The notes under the pieces are model-generated. The model worked only from the letters and a program-made list of their open reading frames with translations, ran no database searches and was not told the DNA's origin. Position numbers and translations under genes: made by a program. Below, one piece after another: positions 43,327 to 56,100 of a DNA stretch of 64,000 nt; positions within the stretch are counted from its first letter, which is position 1; every line of letters begins with the position of its first letter. Source of the DNA: Lampris incognitus (lineage: Eukaryota > Chordata > Actinopteri > Lampriformes > Lampridae); contig NC_079212.1 of NCBI RefSeq assembly GCF_029633865.1, positions 86,916,172-86,980,171 on the forward strand, in the 5' to 3' direction.

Positions 43327-43615
43327 GACCATTAGAAGTAATGACACATTAGTAATTGTAAAATCTCTTTACCAGCAAGAACATAGTAGTCTCAAGTTTC
43401 AGAGAACCATGGTTATTAAAATAACCTTTAACTCACAATTTAAAAAAAATACCAAAATGTTCCCTTCTTTCACGAAGGCTACTGGCATAAACTGGCTACA
43501 CCAACACCAGGAAACAAAAACACGTGCGTCGTGCCCTGCATCATGCAATGGCAGCCTAGTCATACGCACAAAACATTTTAACAATTAGCAAAGGTACAGT
43601 TTAGTGTGCTTAAAA

Positions 43616-43616
<1 letters not shown>

Positions 43617-43688
<72 letters not shown>
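43617..43688. repeat. (AC)n microsatellite
   Basis: About 36 AC units abutting a LINE tail. Confidence 0.97.
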
Positions 43689-44902
<1,214 letters not shown>

Positions 44903-44997
44903 GGATGTTGCAATGCAGCTGATGAGTGCATTGAGCACGAAACAAGCTTGTTCTGCCATTTAACAACTTTGAGCTATAATATATATACGTATATATA

Positions 44998-45371
44998 TGA
45001 ACTCAGCACAAAAAGTAAGGAAATTTGTGTTTGGCAGATTATCTCTTTGTTGTAACGATGCTTCTTGGCAATAAATCTTATATCAGGCAGCTGATTGTCA
45101 GCACCTGGGGTACCAGAAGCTCAAAACAAGAGTCAATAGCAGCAGCAAAATAAGCTGTTTGGCATTGGCAAAGAAGATTTGGCAAATTTTTCATGGGCGC
45201 AATCCACATACTCAGCTCATCCCACAAATACATGTTCCTTACAAATGTGGCACCATTTAAAAGGGAAATAAACAGGCTTTCCAACAGTATAAGACTTATT
45301 GCCAGAAAGCATTGTTACAACAAAGAAATAATCTACCAAACACACATTTCCTTACTTTTTGTGCTAAGTAT
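44998..45371. mobile_element. Mariner-like MITE with about 80-bp terminal inverted repeats
   Basis: CAGCACAAAAAGTAAGGAAA...TTGTTGTAACGATGCTTCTT is mirrored at the right end (AGAAAGCATTGTTACAACAA...CTTTTTGTGCT). It is flanked by TA-rich sequence and has no coding content. Confidence 0.82.
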
Positions 45372-46330
45372 ATATATATCTCCATAGTCACTGGCTGCTG
45401 ACAGTGTGGCGGACCCTGAGAGACGCCAAGATGCCTCAGCAGTGTGGACCTATAGTGGCCACATGACCACCAGAAGTCATGTGGTCGACATAAGGATTTC
45501 TGGAGCACCCGCACATGGTATCAAAGACGAGGGAGAACTAGAAAACAGACGCATCTCCTAAATTCCCCACATAAAGGGAAGCTCATGCATTACACTAATG
45601 TGATGCATTGTTGGAAGAAACAGGCCGCTGGGTGGGACATGGGATTCAACAAAGGGTGGGCAGTCTATCTGATGATACCCTAACGTTCTACTGTGTACAC
45701 TGATGGGACTGCCATTCCCTTCAAGCAAAACATCTAATGAAGCCCATCATAACTGCTACACAGTTGTAAGGCAGTCCACACTAAATTAAAATGCTTGTTG
45801 CACAGGCGAGAGTGTTCGAAAAGACCTCCCTCCTCAAAGTGAACGAGTTTCGGCCATTGTTTTCGTAGCCACAGAATTTTGGGGAAGGAAAATAGTGTTT
45901 TTGGATGAGAACAGCCGATGATACATTTGCATCTCTAATACTGCAGAGTAGGCCGTGTGGACTTATATTTTCATAAGGGATTGTAGGGACGACGTGGGGG
46001 TGGTTCATTGAACATATTTCCTGATGTCCACCCACACATGCAAAGAGGGACTATGGATATGAAAATACTGCATTCTTTGGATGCAAATAAAAAAGACAAC
46101 ATATTTTGTGATTTCTTTTGGCACAAAATGATAAATAAGAACTCAGCGCAGATAATAGGGGTAAAATGTTTGTAAAATTCTGCTCAAAGACGTCCATCAC
46201 TTTTTTCCAGATTTAGACCAAACTTTGCCTAATTCTTCCCAGATTTACCAACCCCCCCCCCCCCCCGCCCCCAAATGCAGTACCATTTTTACGTCTCGTT
46301 TTCATATACATAGAATAAAGAGTTATATGT
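45372..46330. other. Unassigned sequence
   Basis: No gene was seen. A C-run lies at 46252-46266 and a GGATGGAT remnant of a V-SINE tail at 46335-46360. Confidence 0.45.
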
Positions 46331-46364
46331 TTGGATAATGGATGGATAGATGGATGGATGTTGA

Positions 46365-48010
46365 ATCGAAATTTCATGTCTAAGTTCACCAACATCCGGA
46401 CCTGTGCATCATCGGCCTGGACCTGCTGACTCGCTAGGGAGCCCATGTTAACGTGTCCGGGGCAACCATCGCCATTGGCATGAAGACCGTAGCGTTCCAG
46501 TCCGGTCAAAAGAAGAACAGACCCAAAGACCAATAACCCAGTCCTCAAGCAGCCGCTGCCCAGCAGGCACAGAGCCCCTGTGCTTCTTGCCCCCAGTGGC
46601 CCAGACCACTGTCCAAGCCACCCGCCAGCACACCCACCACCAGTAGCCCTGCACCCCCCCAACCTACCTCAGCCCTGGCCGCTGAGCCTGCCATCCTGCC
46701 CTCCGCTGAGATGGCTGAGGCCATACATGACTTATGGCAGCGCGGCAGTAACAGCCTTGACCCACAGCAGCGCCACCAGTTAAAACGCCTCCTCGATGAC
46801 AATGTGGACGTTTTCGCTTCTAGAGACGAAGACTGCAGGTTGACTGGGCTGGTCCAGCATGCCATCGAGACCAGCCCTACCCCAGCCCATCTGTTTGCAG
46901 CCCCATTGGCTAGCCCTCGCTAAGCAACAGGTAGCAGAGGACAAAATCCATGAGATGGCTGCTGCCGGGGTGATCGAGCCCCCCGACAGTCCATGGGCAG
47001 CTCCAGCCGTCTTGGTGAGGAAGAAGGATGACAGCAGGCAATTCTGCATGAACTATCGATGACTTAACGCCATCACAAAAAAGGACTCTTACCCACTCTC
47101 TCGAATTGACGACGCCCTTGACCACATCGTGAGGTCCAGCTGGTTTAGCTCCCTTGACCTGCGCAGCAGTTACTGGCAGGTGGAGTTGGCCCCCAACGTG
47201 ACACCGAAGACCAACTTCACCATTGGGCAGGGTCTGTGGCAGTTCTGTGTCATGCCATTCGGGCTCTGCAAGGCACCAGCTACATTCGAGTAGCTGATGG
47301 AGAGGGTGCTGATGGACATACCCCAGAGCCATTGCACCGTGTACCTTGACGACCTGCTGGTACACACCAACAACTTCAACGGAGCTCTGTCCAACCTGCA
47401 TGAGGTCCTTGCCACCATTCGTTGGGCCGGGCTGCGGCTGAACCCTGTCAATTGTCACCTGCTGGGCCACATAGTCAGTGATCGTAGCGTAGCCACCAAC
47501 CCAGCTAAGAGACTGGCCAACTCCTGCTAACGTCGGCGAGCTGCATAGTTTCCTAGGTCTGGCGTCATACTACTGCCGTTTCATCTTGGACTTCGCCACC
47601 ATCGCCAGTCCACTCCACCACTTGACTGACAAGGGCCAGCCGTTCGACTGGGACGACACCTGTGCTGCAGCCCTTGCCTAACTCAAGGTGGCTCTCAATG
47701 AAGTTCCAGTCTTGGCCTACCCCAGCACCCAACAGTGCTTCATCGTGGACACTGATGCCAGCAATGTGGGGATCGGAGCTGTCCTCTCCCAGCGGGAAGG
47801 AGATGGGGGTCGTGCCGTGGCCTACTTCAGTCGCGCCCTGAGTTGAGCGGAAAAGAAATATTGCGTCACCCGATGTGAGCTGCTGGCAGTGGTTCTGGCA
47901 GTACGGCACTTCTGGCCGTATTTGCATGGCGGCCACTCCTTCATCTGCACCGACCATGCCTCACTTATCTGACTCCTGAACTTTAAGTACCCTAAGGGCC
48001 AGGTGTACAT
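46365..48010 (+). pseudogene. Decayed Ty3/gypsy pol (protease end to RNase H)
   Basis: Pieces in shifting frames read VRKKDDSRQF, FSSLDLRSSYWQVELA, VMPFGLCKAPATFE and YLDDLLVHTNNF (the YxDD catalytic box), then an RNase H remnant near 47740-47960. Several stops (for example at 46921, 47059, 47290 and 47528) and frameshifts make it non-functional. It is a different lineage from the intact element at 51950-59680. Confidence 0.85.
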
Positions 48011-48059
48011 ATGTGATCTGCTGCTGTCGGGCCAAGATCAACAAACTCCGATTTGCTTA

Positions 48060-48530
48060 AAACAGCACATACTCGCATGTTGATATATTTTCTAAGTGGG
48101 TCGAAGTTTTCCCTACAGGAAAGGCAGATGCCTCCACAGTAGTAAAGCTGCTAGTAAGAGACTATTCCCGGATGGAGAATACCACAGAAGATCAGCAGTG
48201 ATAACAGAACTCATTTTGTAAATAGTGCTGTTAAACAACTTTCAGCATTTTTGGATATTAATCTGAGGCAACATTGTGCCTATCACCCACAGAGTGGTGG
48301 AGCATTTGAAAGAGAAAATGGGACGATTAAAAATAAACTGCTCAAATGTTGAGATGAAACAGGACTCACATGGATAAAGGCACTACTGTTAGTGCTGATG
48401 GCTATGAGGGCGAGAGGGACGGCTACAACACATCTGTTGCCTTTTGAAATCCTCACAGGCAGAACCATGAACACTGGAATAGCCCTTCCCCCACAAAAGC
48501 AGGCCCTCAGCTCAGATCTCATGGAGGTCT
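48060..48530 (+). pseudogene. Endogenous-retrovirus-like integrase fragment
   Basis: This is a broken copy of the integrase core of a retrovirus-like pol. The second-Asp region and the HPQSGGAFERENG segment with the catalytic Glu are recognisable, followed by a PFEIL motif near 48445. In-frame stops and lost sequence disrupt it. The resemblance is to retroviral rather than gypsy integrases. It is a relic with no coding capacity. Confidence 0.65.
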
Positions 48531-49080
48531 GAGCATGTTCAGCTGATGTTGTTCAGTTGCTTTGCAGTTATCGAACCAGGAAGTGAGACTGTAGGTTAGA
48601 ATGCTTTCAGTGGTGCCCCTGTAGAAGGTGGTGAGGGCTGGAATGGGGAGACTTGCCCTTTTAAGTCTCTGAAGGGGTTGGAGCCATTGTTGGGCCTTTT
48701 TAATGATGGCCAAGGTGTTAATGTTTGAGGTCAGGTCATCCGCCAGGTGCATTCCCAGGAACTTGATGTTACTGACCCTCTCCACAGTGGCGCCATCAAT
48801 GGTCAGCGGCGTATGATGGTGCCTGCTGGCCCTTCTGATGTCAATCACAATTTCTTTTGTTTTATTTACATTCAGGGAGAGATTGTGGGATTCACACCAC
48901 ACCGTTAGTTGCTCCACCTCCATCCTATATGCACATTCATCATTACTGCTGATGAGACCCACTACTGTTGTATCATCGGCAGACTTGATGAAGTGGTGGG
49001 TGTCAAATTTGGCAGTACATTCATAGGTTAGCAGGGTGAACAAGAGGGGGCTCAGGACGCAGCCCTGGGTGAACCTGTGC
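48520..49080 (-). mobile_element. CR1/Rex1-like LINE reverse transcriptase, 3' part
   Basis: On -, FIKSADDTTVVGLISSND (catalytic ADD), WCESHNLSLNVNKTKEIVID and NIKFLGMHLADDLTSN occupy an open frame of about 170 codons. Further decayed sequence reaches about 49200. Confidence 0.82.
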
Positions 49081-49199
49081 TCACCAAGATGGAATTTGAT
49101 GTGTGGTTGCCCACCCTGACTGTCTGCTACCTCCGCGTCAGGAAGTCGAGGACCCAGTTGCAGGTGCCAGTGTCCACTCCAGCAACCTCAGCTTCTCGA

Positions 49200-49960
49200 C
49201 CAGTTGTTGCGCTACGTATTACTTCAGCGCTGTGCCACTTCCCATCAGCTCTCTGCGGATTAATGATGACATGCTGTGCCCAAATACTACTGGTGTGGTG
49301 GTCCACGTCTTTTTTTTTTTTACAAAATGTAAAACTAAACGATTTTACCCACTTTCTGTTTAGCATTGTTTAAAGTGCTACTTACTTAAACCGTTCTGCT
49401 GTTCTACCGGTTGGGTTTTGTATCAGCCTTTGTCATTGTTGGTCATTGCGAGCGTAGTGTCCAGTGTTTGCATACTCACAAATTTAACTGCATGCAGTAT
49501 ACGACATCCTTTTTCATGTTCTATTTGATGCATAGTATTATGGTATACTGAAAACGCTCTCATTCAATTTTGGTGTACTAAGTAGTATGGTAGTATGCGA
49601 ATTCGGATGCAGCCATGGTTATATGTCGTCACGTGAACAAGGCAACACGCGGGGATAAATCCATCGTTAATTGTAAACAGTCATCTTAAAAGTTTAAGCT
49701 ATTAAAATGCTTTGCTGAGTCAAATTTTCTTCATGTCATGGTAATAAAACCTGTTACGCTTGCAGAGGCAAGTGTGTAACCAGATGGATTAATTACAAAA
49801 TCTTAGTGTTAGCTTACTTAGTAAGCATAAAGCATGAGATATGTCATCTTTCCAAGCTCCACAACACTTTGTGGTCGGCAGTCAGAAAAATCAAGATGAA
49901 ACTTCCTCCATCCCACTTTGTTTGGAACGCAGCATAACCCTTATGTGGCTTGTAGACATC
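49200..49960. other. Unassigned sequence
   Basis: No gene was seen. GTAGTATGCGAATTCGGATG near 49588 resembles a repeat end common in fish but I cannot place it. Confidence 0.4.
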
Positions 49961-49963
49961 AGC

Positions 49964-50310
<347 letters not shown>

Positions 50311-50780
50311 GTACAACAAAATGGAAATATGTCACAAGTGCACCTCAGCATATAATAGAAAAATAATAAACGCTTCTTTTTCCAGTTCAGTCTGAGTTCA
50401 GTATTAAACCCTCTTGTTTTGTTTGTAATGTCCCTTTAGAACTCTTCTGTGGAAAGCCCCCCCCCCCCCCCAAAAAATGAAGAGAATTCTACCTGGGCAG
50501 TATAATTTTGAATTTAAAGATCTCCCGGAAAAAAAACTTATCTGACTGTCCTCCTGTGTTTATCTTCTCCTGTGTTTGACCTCTTCGCCACTGAAGAGGG
50601 GCTGGGTGCACAGGCTGGACCGACGGCGGATTTCTTCCTCTACGTGCTGTCCACGTTGCTCTCACTCTGTCAGAATCATGCATAGAAAAAAACAAAACAA
50701 AACACAACCTGCATAGGCAGGGGAACTCAGTAAATGTCGACCACTCAAAAGCACCAGATCTGGAATTTGACTCTATACTA

Positions 50781-51104
50781 CAGGGGTCCCCAATATGCGG
50801 CCCGCGGGCCACGTCCGGCCCTTGACGGGTTGATTTATGGTCCGCGAGAATTTTTGGAGAAATGCCAGAGGGAAGAATTTTTTTATTTCCCTACCCAATA
50901 ATAAATAATTAATTGATTTCTTAGTAAAAGTAAGACTAGTAATATATCGAAAAAGAGATGAAAAATCTGTTTAAATTATAATACCTGCAACGTATCGACA
51001 CCGAAACAAACCAACGAACAACATGCTGCTGGAGGTTGAGTGGCCCGTGGTTTTAAAAGTGGCCCTAAAAGTGGCCCGCCATGAAAAGTAATTGGGGACC
51101 CCTG
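50781..51104. mobile_element. hAT MITE with perfect 8-bp target duplication
   Basis: The ends are CAGGGGTCCCCAA and TTGGGGACCCCTG, with CTATACTA on both flanks (50773-50780 and 51105-51112). A related copy in the other orientation lies at 60238-60889. Confidence 0.9.
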
Positions 51105-51128
51105 CTATACTACATTCCTAAAACATAG

Positions 51129-51827
51129 TGTAGCGAATTAGGGGGGCAGTTCGAGATACTGTCGCCACAGCCGGGACGCGAACCCGTATCTCCTTCACCG
51201 CAAGCGACAACGTTAACCAGTCGACTAAAGGGTCCGACCCGCTAGTCAAGGGCCAACGTATCTACTTATCCATGCACGTTACACTACCCCCCTTCTTCGG
51301 GAAGCGCGTCCCCGCGCTTAAGCATATCAGCTCCTTCACGCCTCAGGGCGCCTACGCTTCCGATGGCTTTACGGTCGCTCCATCCCACTTCTGACACCAA
51401 TGTAGCGAATTCGGGGGGCAGTCCGAGATACCGTCGCCACAGCCGGGACGCGAACCCGTATCTCCTGCACCGCAAGCGACAACGTTAACCAGTCGACTAA
51501 AGGGTCCGACCCGCTAGTCAAGGGCCAACGTGTCTACTTATCCATGCACGTTACACTACCCCCCTTCTTCGGGAAGCGCGTCCCCGCGCTTAAGCATATC
51601 AGCTCCTTCACGCCTCAGGGCGCCTACGCTTCCGATGGCTTTACGGTCGCTCCATCCCACTTCTGACACCAATGTAGCGAATTCGGGGGGCAGTCCGAGA
51701 TACCGTCGCCACAGCCGGGACGCGAACCCGTATCTCCTGCACCGCAAGCGACAACGTTAACCAGTCGACTAAAGGGTCCGACCCCCTAGTCAAGGGCCAA
51801 CGTGTCTACTTATCCATGCACGTTACA
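51129..51827 (-). repeat. TRIM array with 272-bp period (three LTRs)
   Basis: The LTRs are 51129-51283, 51401-51555 and 51673-51827, each 155 bp and nearly identical. The interiors are 51284-51400 and 51556-51672, each 117 bp. Each interior carries the Leu-type primer-binding site complement (ATCCCACTTCTGACACCA) and the polypurine complement CTACCCCCCTTCTTC. Confidence 0.92.
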
Positions 51828-51949
51828 CTACCCCCCTTCTTCGGGAAGCGCGTCCCCGCGCTTAAGCATATCAGCTCCTTCACGCCTCAGGGCGCCTACG
51901 CTTCATTGGCCTTACGGTCGCTCCACCCCACTCCTGGTACCAAAAATTA
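51828..51949 (-). other. Hybrid interior with gypsy primer-binding site
   Basis: The first 100 bp equal the TRIM interior. The last part reads ACCCCACTCCTGGTACCA plus AAAATTA, which is the gypsy primer-binding site and spacer also found at 58747-58770. The switch lies within or next to the primer-binding site. Confidence 0.88.
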
Positions 51950-52873
51950 TGTAGCCCGAGGAATTAGATACCACACAGGACACAATTACTTCCGGGGTTC
52001 TTGTAGCTTTAATTTTATTCTTTGAACCTTCGAATGCAGATCGTTTTACTGAGTGCATAAATTCCTGTGTCTTTCGAGCAAACAGCTCATAAATGTTCAC
52101 AGATGTGGCAAGTTTAACAGAAAAGATTTTAAAAGGACAATAAATACAACATACAACATACGGTGCAAAATACGGCAGTGGACTATGTATGTTAAACAGG
52201 GTTTAACAAAGACATGTGGAACTTCCTGAAGATCGCGCAACTTCTCACTCTGTCAGTTACCTTTAAACAGAATTAAAATGCATATAAAACCTTTACATTT
52301 CCCTTACTGCCCAAATACAATGGCATGGTGTGGCTTTATGCACGCCAACATTACCTTGTCATGCCTTCAATGGCGAACAGTGGTCGACGGCTCGCGCCCA
52401 AAATCACCGAACATCAACTCCAGTAGCGTCTAAATCAAACCATCTTGTCAAATTACCGACATACAATATTGTTTGGAATAATGTTACAGGTATATTTCAC
52501 AAGATATTTACCCCCACTCACCGCGGAGTCAGAGCACCGTCACACCGCAATCTTCAGGTGCCCCACACAAGAAAAAAAGAAAGAATACCCAAGATGCACT
52601 TGGATAACTTGCAGAAAGAGTACCCAAGATGCACTTGGATGACTTGCACGGAGTTACAATAAAAGTCCGCAACACTGCCACTTACTGGTCAAAACATGCA
52701 ATGACAACCAAAACTATAAAAATACACTCACAATCTGCTTCACAATTTAAATACATCAAATGACATTTTACATGGCTTGACAGTGTAACAATTACATATA
52801 TTAACAGTTAAACTATACTAAATTTAAGTGGAAAATCATTTAACATATTTAACAGATTTACCACCCGGCTACA
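51950..52873 (-). repeat. Gypsy 3' LTR (924 bp)
   Basis: On + it runs TGTAGCCCGAGGAATTAG to CCCGGCTACA. It is nearly identical to 58771-59680; the main difference is about 14 bp near 52670, so insertion was recent. Confidence 0.93.
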
Positions 52874-52885
52874 TACTCCCCTGCA
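52874..52885 (-). other. Gypsy polypurine tract
   Basis: TGCAGGGGAGTA in element sense directly precedes the 3' LTR. Confidence 0.65.
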
Positions 52886-53138
52886 AATATAGTCAACGTC
52901 CTCGGTGACTACGAAACATGAACTGACTCAAATACTCCCTGCAAGGCCTTTTCAAAGAGAGCAGCACCCAGGCTTGTCAAAACCTTAGAGACCATGTCTG
53001 TGCTGACTGAGACTGCATTACAGGCTGACTTTGGCAGATGAAATGGGTTTGAATGAGATCCAGCCATTTCCCGCTTGCTTTTCCTAATGGCAGGTTTAGG
53101 TGCATAGGTTCTACGTCCTGCTCCACCAGCATCATCTG

Positions 53139-56100
53139 TTAGTCCCTGTTTTCAATAATGGGCAAGTCACTGTCGCTAACACATTCTGTTTCTGTGCCAC
53201 AATTTCTCATATCTGAATAACCTTCCTCAGGTCCTTCACCGTCACTCTCATCTGTGGGTGCTGTCACATGTAAACTAACACTTCCTGCTGCAAGAGGCAG
53301 GTTAGGTACTTGCACAAGCCGGCGAGGGATGACTTCCTCAACAATAACAAAATCAGCCTCAGGTGACTCAGGCTCATCCTCAGCTACAGGCTGTGTAGTG
53401 GTCTGTAACCTAGTTCTAGTTCTTGGTTTGGGAACTGGTTTTGCACAAGGTCGCAACTCTGACCTATGAACTCTTTTAATGGGACCTCCCTCAAAAGGTT
53501 CAACAGTGTGTGTGGTACCCTGGATGTCAACTAGCTTGTAGACTGTTGAGGTCCATGTGTCCTGAATCTTATGTCTACCTGGGGGTCTGTGACGTAGAAA
53601 AACCAACTGACCAATGTCCACAGGAGGACAATACACCTTCTCATTTTGCAGTGAGATCCTCTCAGCTACCTTCTGCTCTGAGTACTCTCTGGCTCTCTCG
53701 TGTGCCTGTCGGAGTCTCTCCTGATGAACAGACAACCAATCCTGTTTCCTGTCTGACACACACTCACGCCCTAATAAAGCATCTACTGGGAGATGTGGCT
53801 GTACCCCGAAAAGCAAATAATAAGGCGAGTACCCTGTGGTGGAATGAGGAGTGACATTATAGGCATATACTACTTCAGACAGATGCTCTGGCCAACGCTT
53901 TTTTTTCTCTGGTGGGAGTGTCCTTAACAAGTCATGGAGTGTGCGATTGTATCTTTCACACTGACCGTTTCCCTGTGGCCTGTAGGGAGTTGTCCGTGTC
54001 TTTTTAACCCCATAGAGTTTGCACAGCTCTGCTATAATTTCACTCTCGAAATTTCGACCTTGGTCTGAGTGCAGTCTCTCTGGGACCCCATATTTCATGA
54101 ACCACTCCCTGAGCAAAACTTTAGCTGTAGTGTCAGCCTTCTGGTCTTTGGTAGCATACGCTTGTGTGAACTTTGTAAACACATCGGTCACAACAAGGAC
54201 ATTTTCACGGCCATCTGAAGTTGCCTCTAACACTGTAAAATCAACAGCCACCGCTTCTAGAGGTCGGGAGGCCAGGAATGCCTGAACTGGAGCATGGATT
54301 TTTGGCTGAGGCATCTTGGTCAAAATGCACCGCTCGCAGTTTTTAACCCAGCTTTCAACATCCTCGCATAGCCCTACCCCAAAACACCTCCCTCTTAGCA
54401 AGTTTACAGTGCGCTCTATGCCCTGATGTCCCATGTTGTTATGTACATTTTCTAGAACTTGGTCCCTCAAACAACTAGGCACGAGTAACTGCCACACTTC
54501 TCCATGACGTGGGTCTGTGATAACCTTGTACAACAACCCTTCTCGTTGTTGTATGCATTTCCATTGTTTCAACAATCTTTTCACTTCACTAGACAGGGCT
54601 GCTCTCTCTCTGGGACATGGCCTCCTCCCCCGATCCCAAAATGCCCTAAACTCTTTTAGGGTGGGGTCACCGGCCTGAAAACCTACCAGCTCCTCTCTGG
54701 TATAACCTGGCAGTGTGGGGGTGTTGCCCTGTTTAGTACCTGTCTCACCAGACCTCGACTCCCCAGCACGGATCTGTCTCACTTTGTAACACTCCAGACC
54801 TCTAGAGACAAGACCAGGATCCAGAACTGTTCCTCGCTCAATCAGGTTACACACAGTGATACAGTCGTCAAAATCCGAGTCAGGGTCTGTTTCAGGCTCC
54901 CCTGCAAACTCCTGCCTAGAGAGAGCATCTGCGGCGGCATTACTGCAACCAGGACGGTACTTAACCTCGAAATCAAAAACAGACAGTTGCGCTACCCACC
55001 TCTGCTCTATAGCACCTAACTTGGCTGTCTTGAGGTGGCAGAGGGGATTGTTATCAGTCAGGACAACAAACTTTGAACCAAGCAAGTAACCCCTGAATTT
55101 TTCAGCAACTGCCCATTTTAAGGCAAGCAACTCCAACTTCATGCTACTATAATTTCGGTCATTCTTCTCAGCCTGGCGTAGTCTGCGGCTAGCATATGCT
55201 AGGACACGTCTGGTGTCACCTTGCTGCTGACACAATACAGCGCCTAATCTATGCTGACTAGCATCTGTCTCAACTACAAATGGTTGTGTGAAGTCGGCAA
55301 AACCCAAAATGGGAGCAGAGGTAAGTTTTTCCTTTAACTGCTCAAAGGAAGAGTCACACTCTGGTGTCCACATATTACAAAACTGGTGACCTACTTTCCC
55401 TGTTTTTTTCACACCTGAACATTTGTTGACTAGGTCATGCAGTGGCCCAGCAATCTGTGAGAAGCCTCGAATGAATCTCCTGTAGTAACTACAGAAACCC
55501 AAGAACGACTGCAGCTCGTTGGCAGTGGTTGGGACCTTCCAGTTCTTAACAGCAGAGACCTTGGAGGGGTCAGTTCCTATACCTTCTGCTGACACCTGAT
55601 GACCCAAAAACTTTACTGGCTGTTGTAGAAAAGCACACTTCTGCAACTTCACCTTAAGGCCCGTCTCTGCCAGTCTCTTAAACACAGTCTCAAGTCTCTC
55701 CAAATGCTGCTCAAATGTCTCTGAAAAAACCAAGATGTCATCTAGGTAGACCAGGAGTATCTGAAAAATGAGATCATTCATAGTAACTTGCATAAGTCTC
55801 TGAAATGTAGCTGGACCGTTACAAACACCAAAAGGCATTCTCACGTACTCATACAGACCAAACGGTGTAGTAAATGCAGTCTTAGTCCGATCTCTCTCAT
55901 GCATAGCTACCTGGTGGTATCCGCTCGCCAGATCTATGGTCGAAAAGAACTTTGCCCCTCTCAGCGCATCAAAACTCTCATCAATTCTCGGGAGCGGGAA
56001 TGCATCACGTCTTTTCTTTGAGTTGAGTTTCCTGTAATCGACACATAGCCTCAGACTACCATCTGCCTTTCTCACTAGTACTATGGGCGAAGCATAAGCA

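Noticed and set aside
51129-51950. tRNA genes suggested by A/B boxes and leucine-tRNA 3' ends
   Set aside because: No cloverleaf or acceptor pairing; the boxes lie in LTRs and the leucine-like ends are primer-binding sites.
51129-51950. CRISPR-like or satellite array with 272-bp period
   Set aside because: Units resolve into LTR plus interior with primer-binding site and polypurine tract, and the DNA is eukaryotic.
52330-52662. 110-residue frame inside both gypsy LTRs
   Set aside because: It is present in both LTR copies but has no domain and runs antisense to the element; it probably arose by chance.
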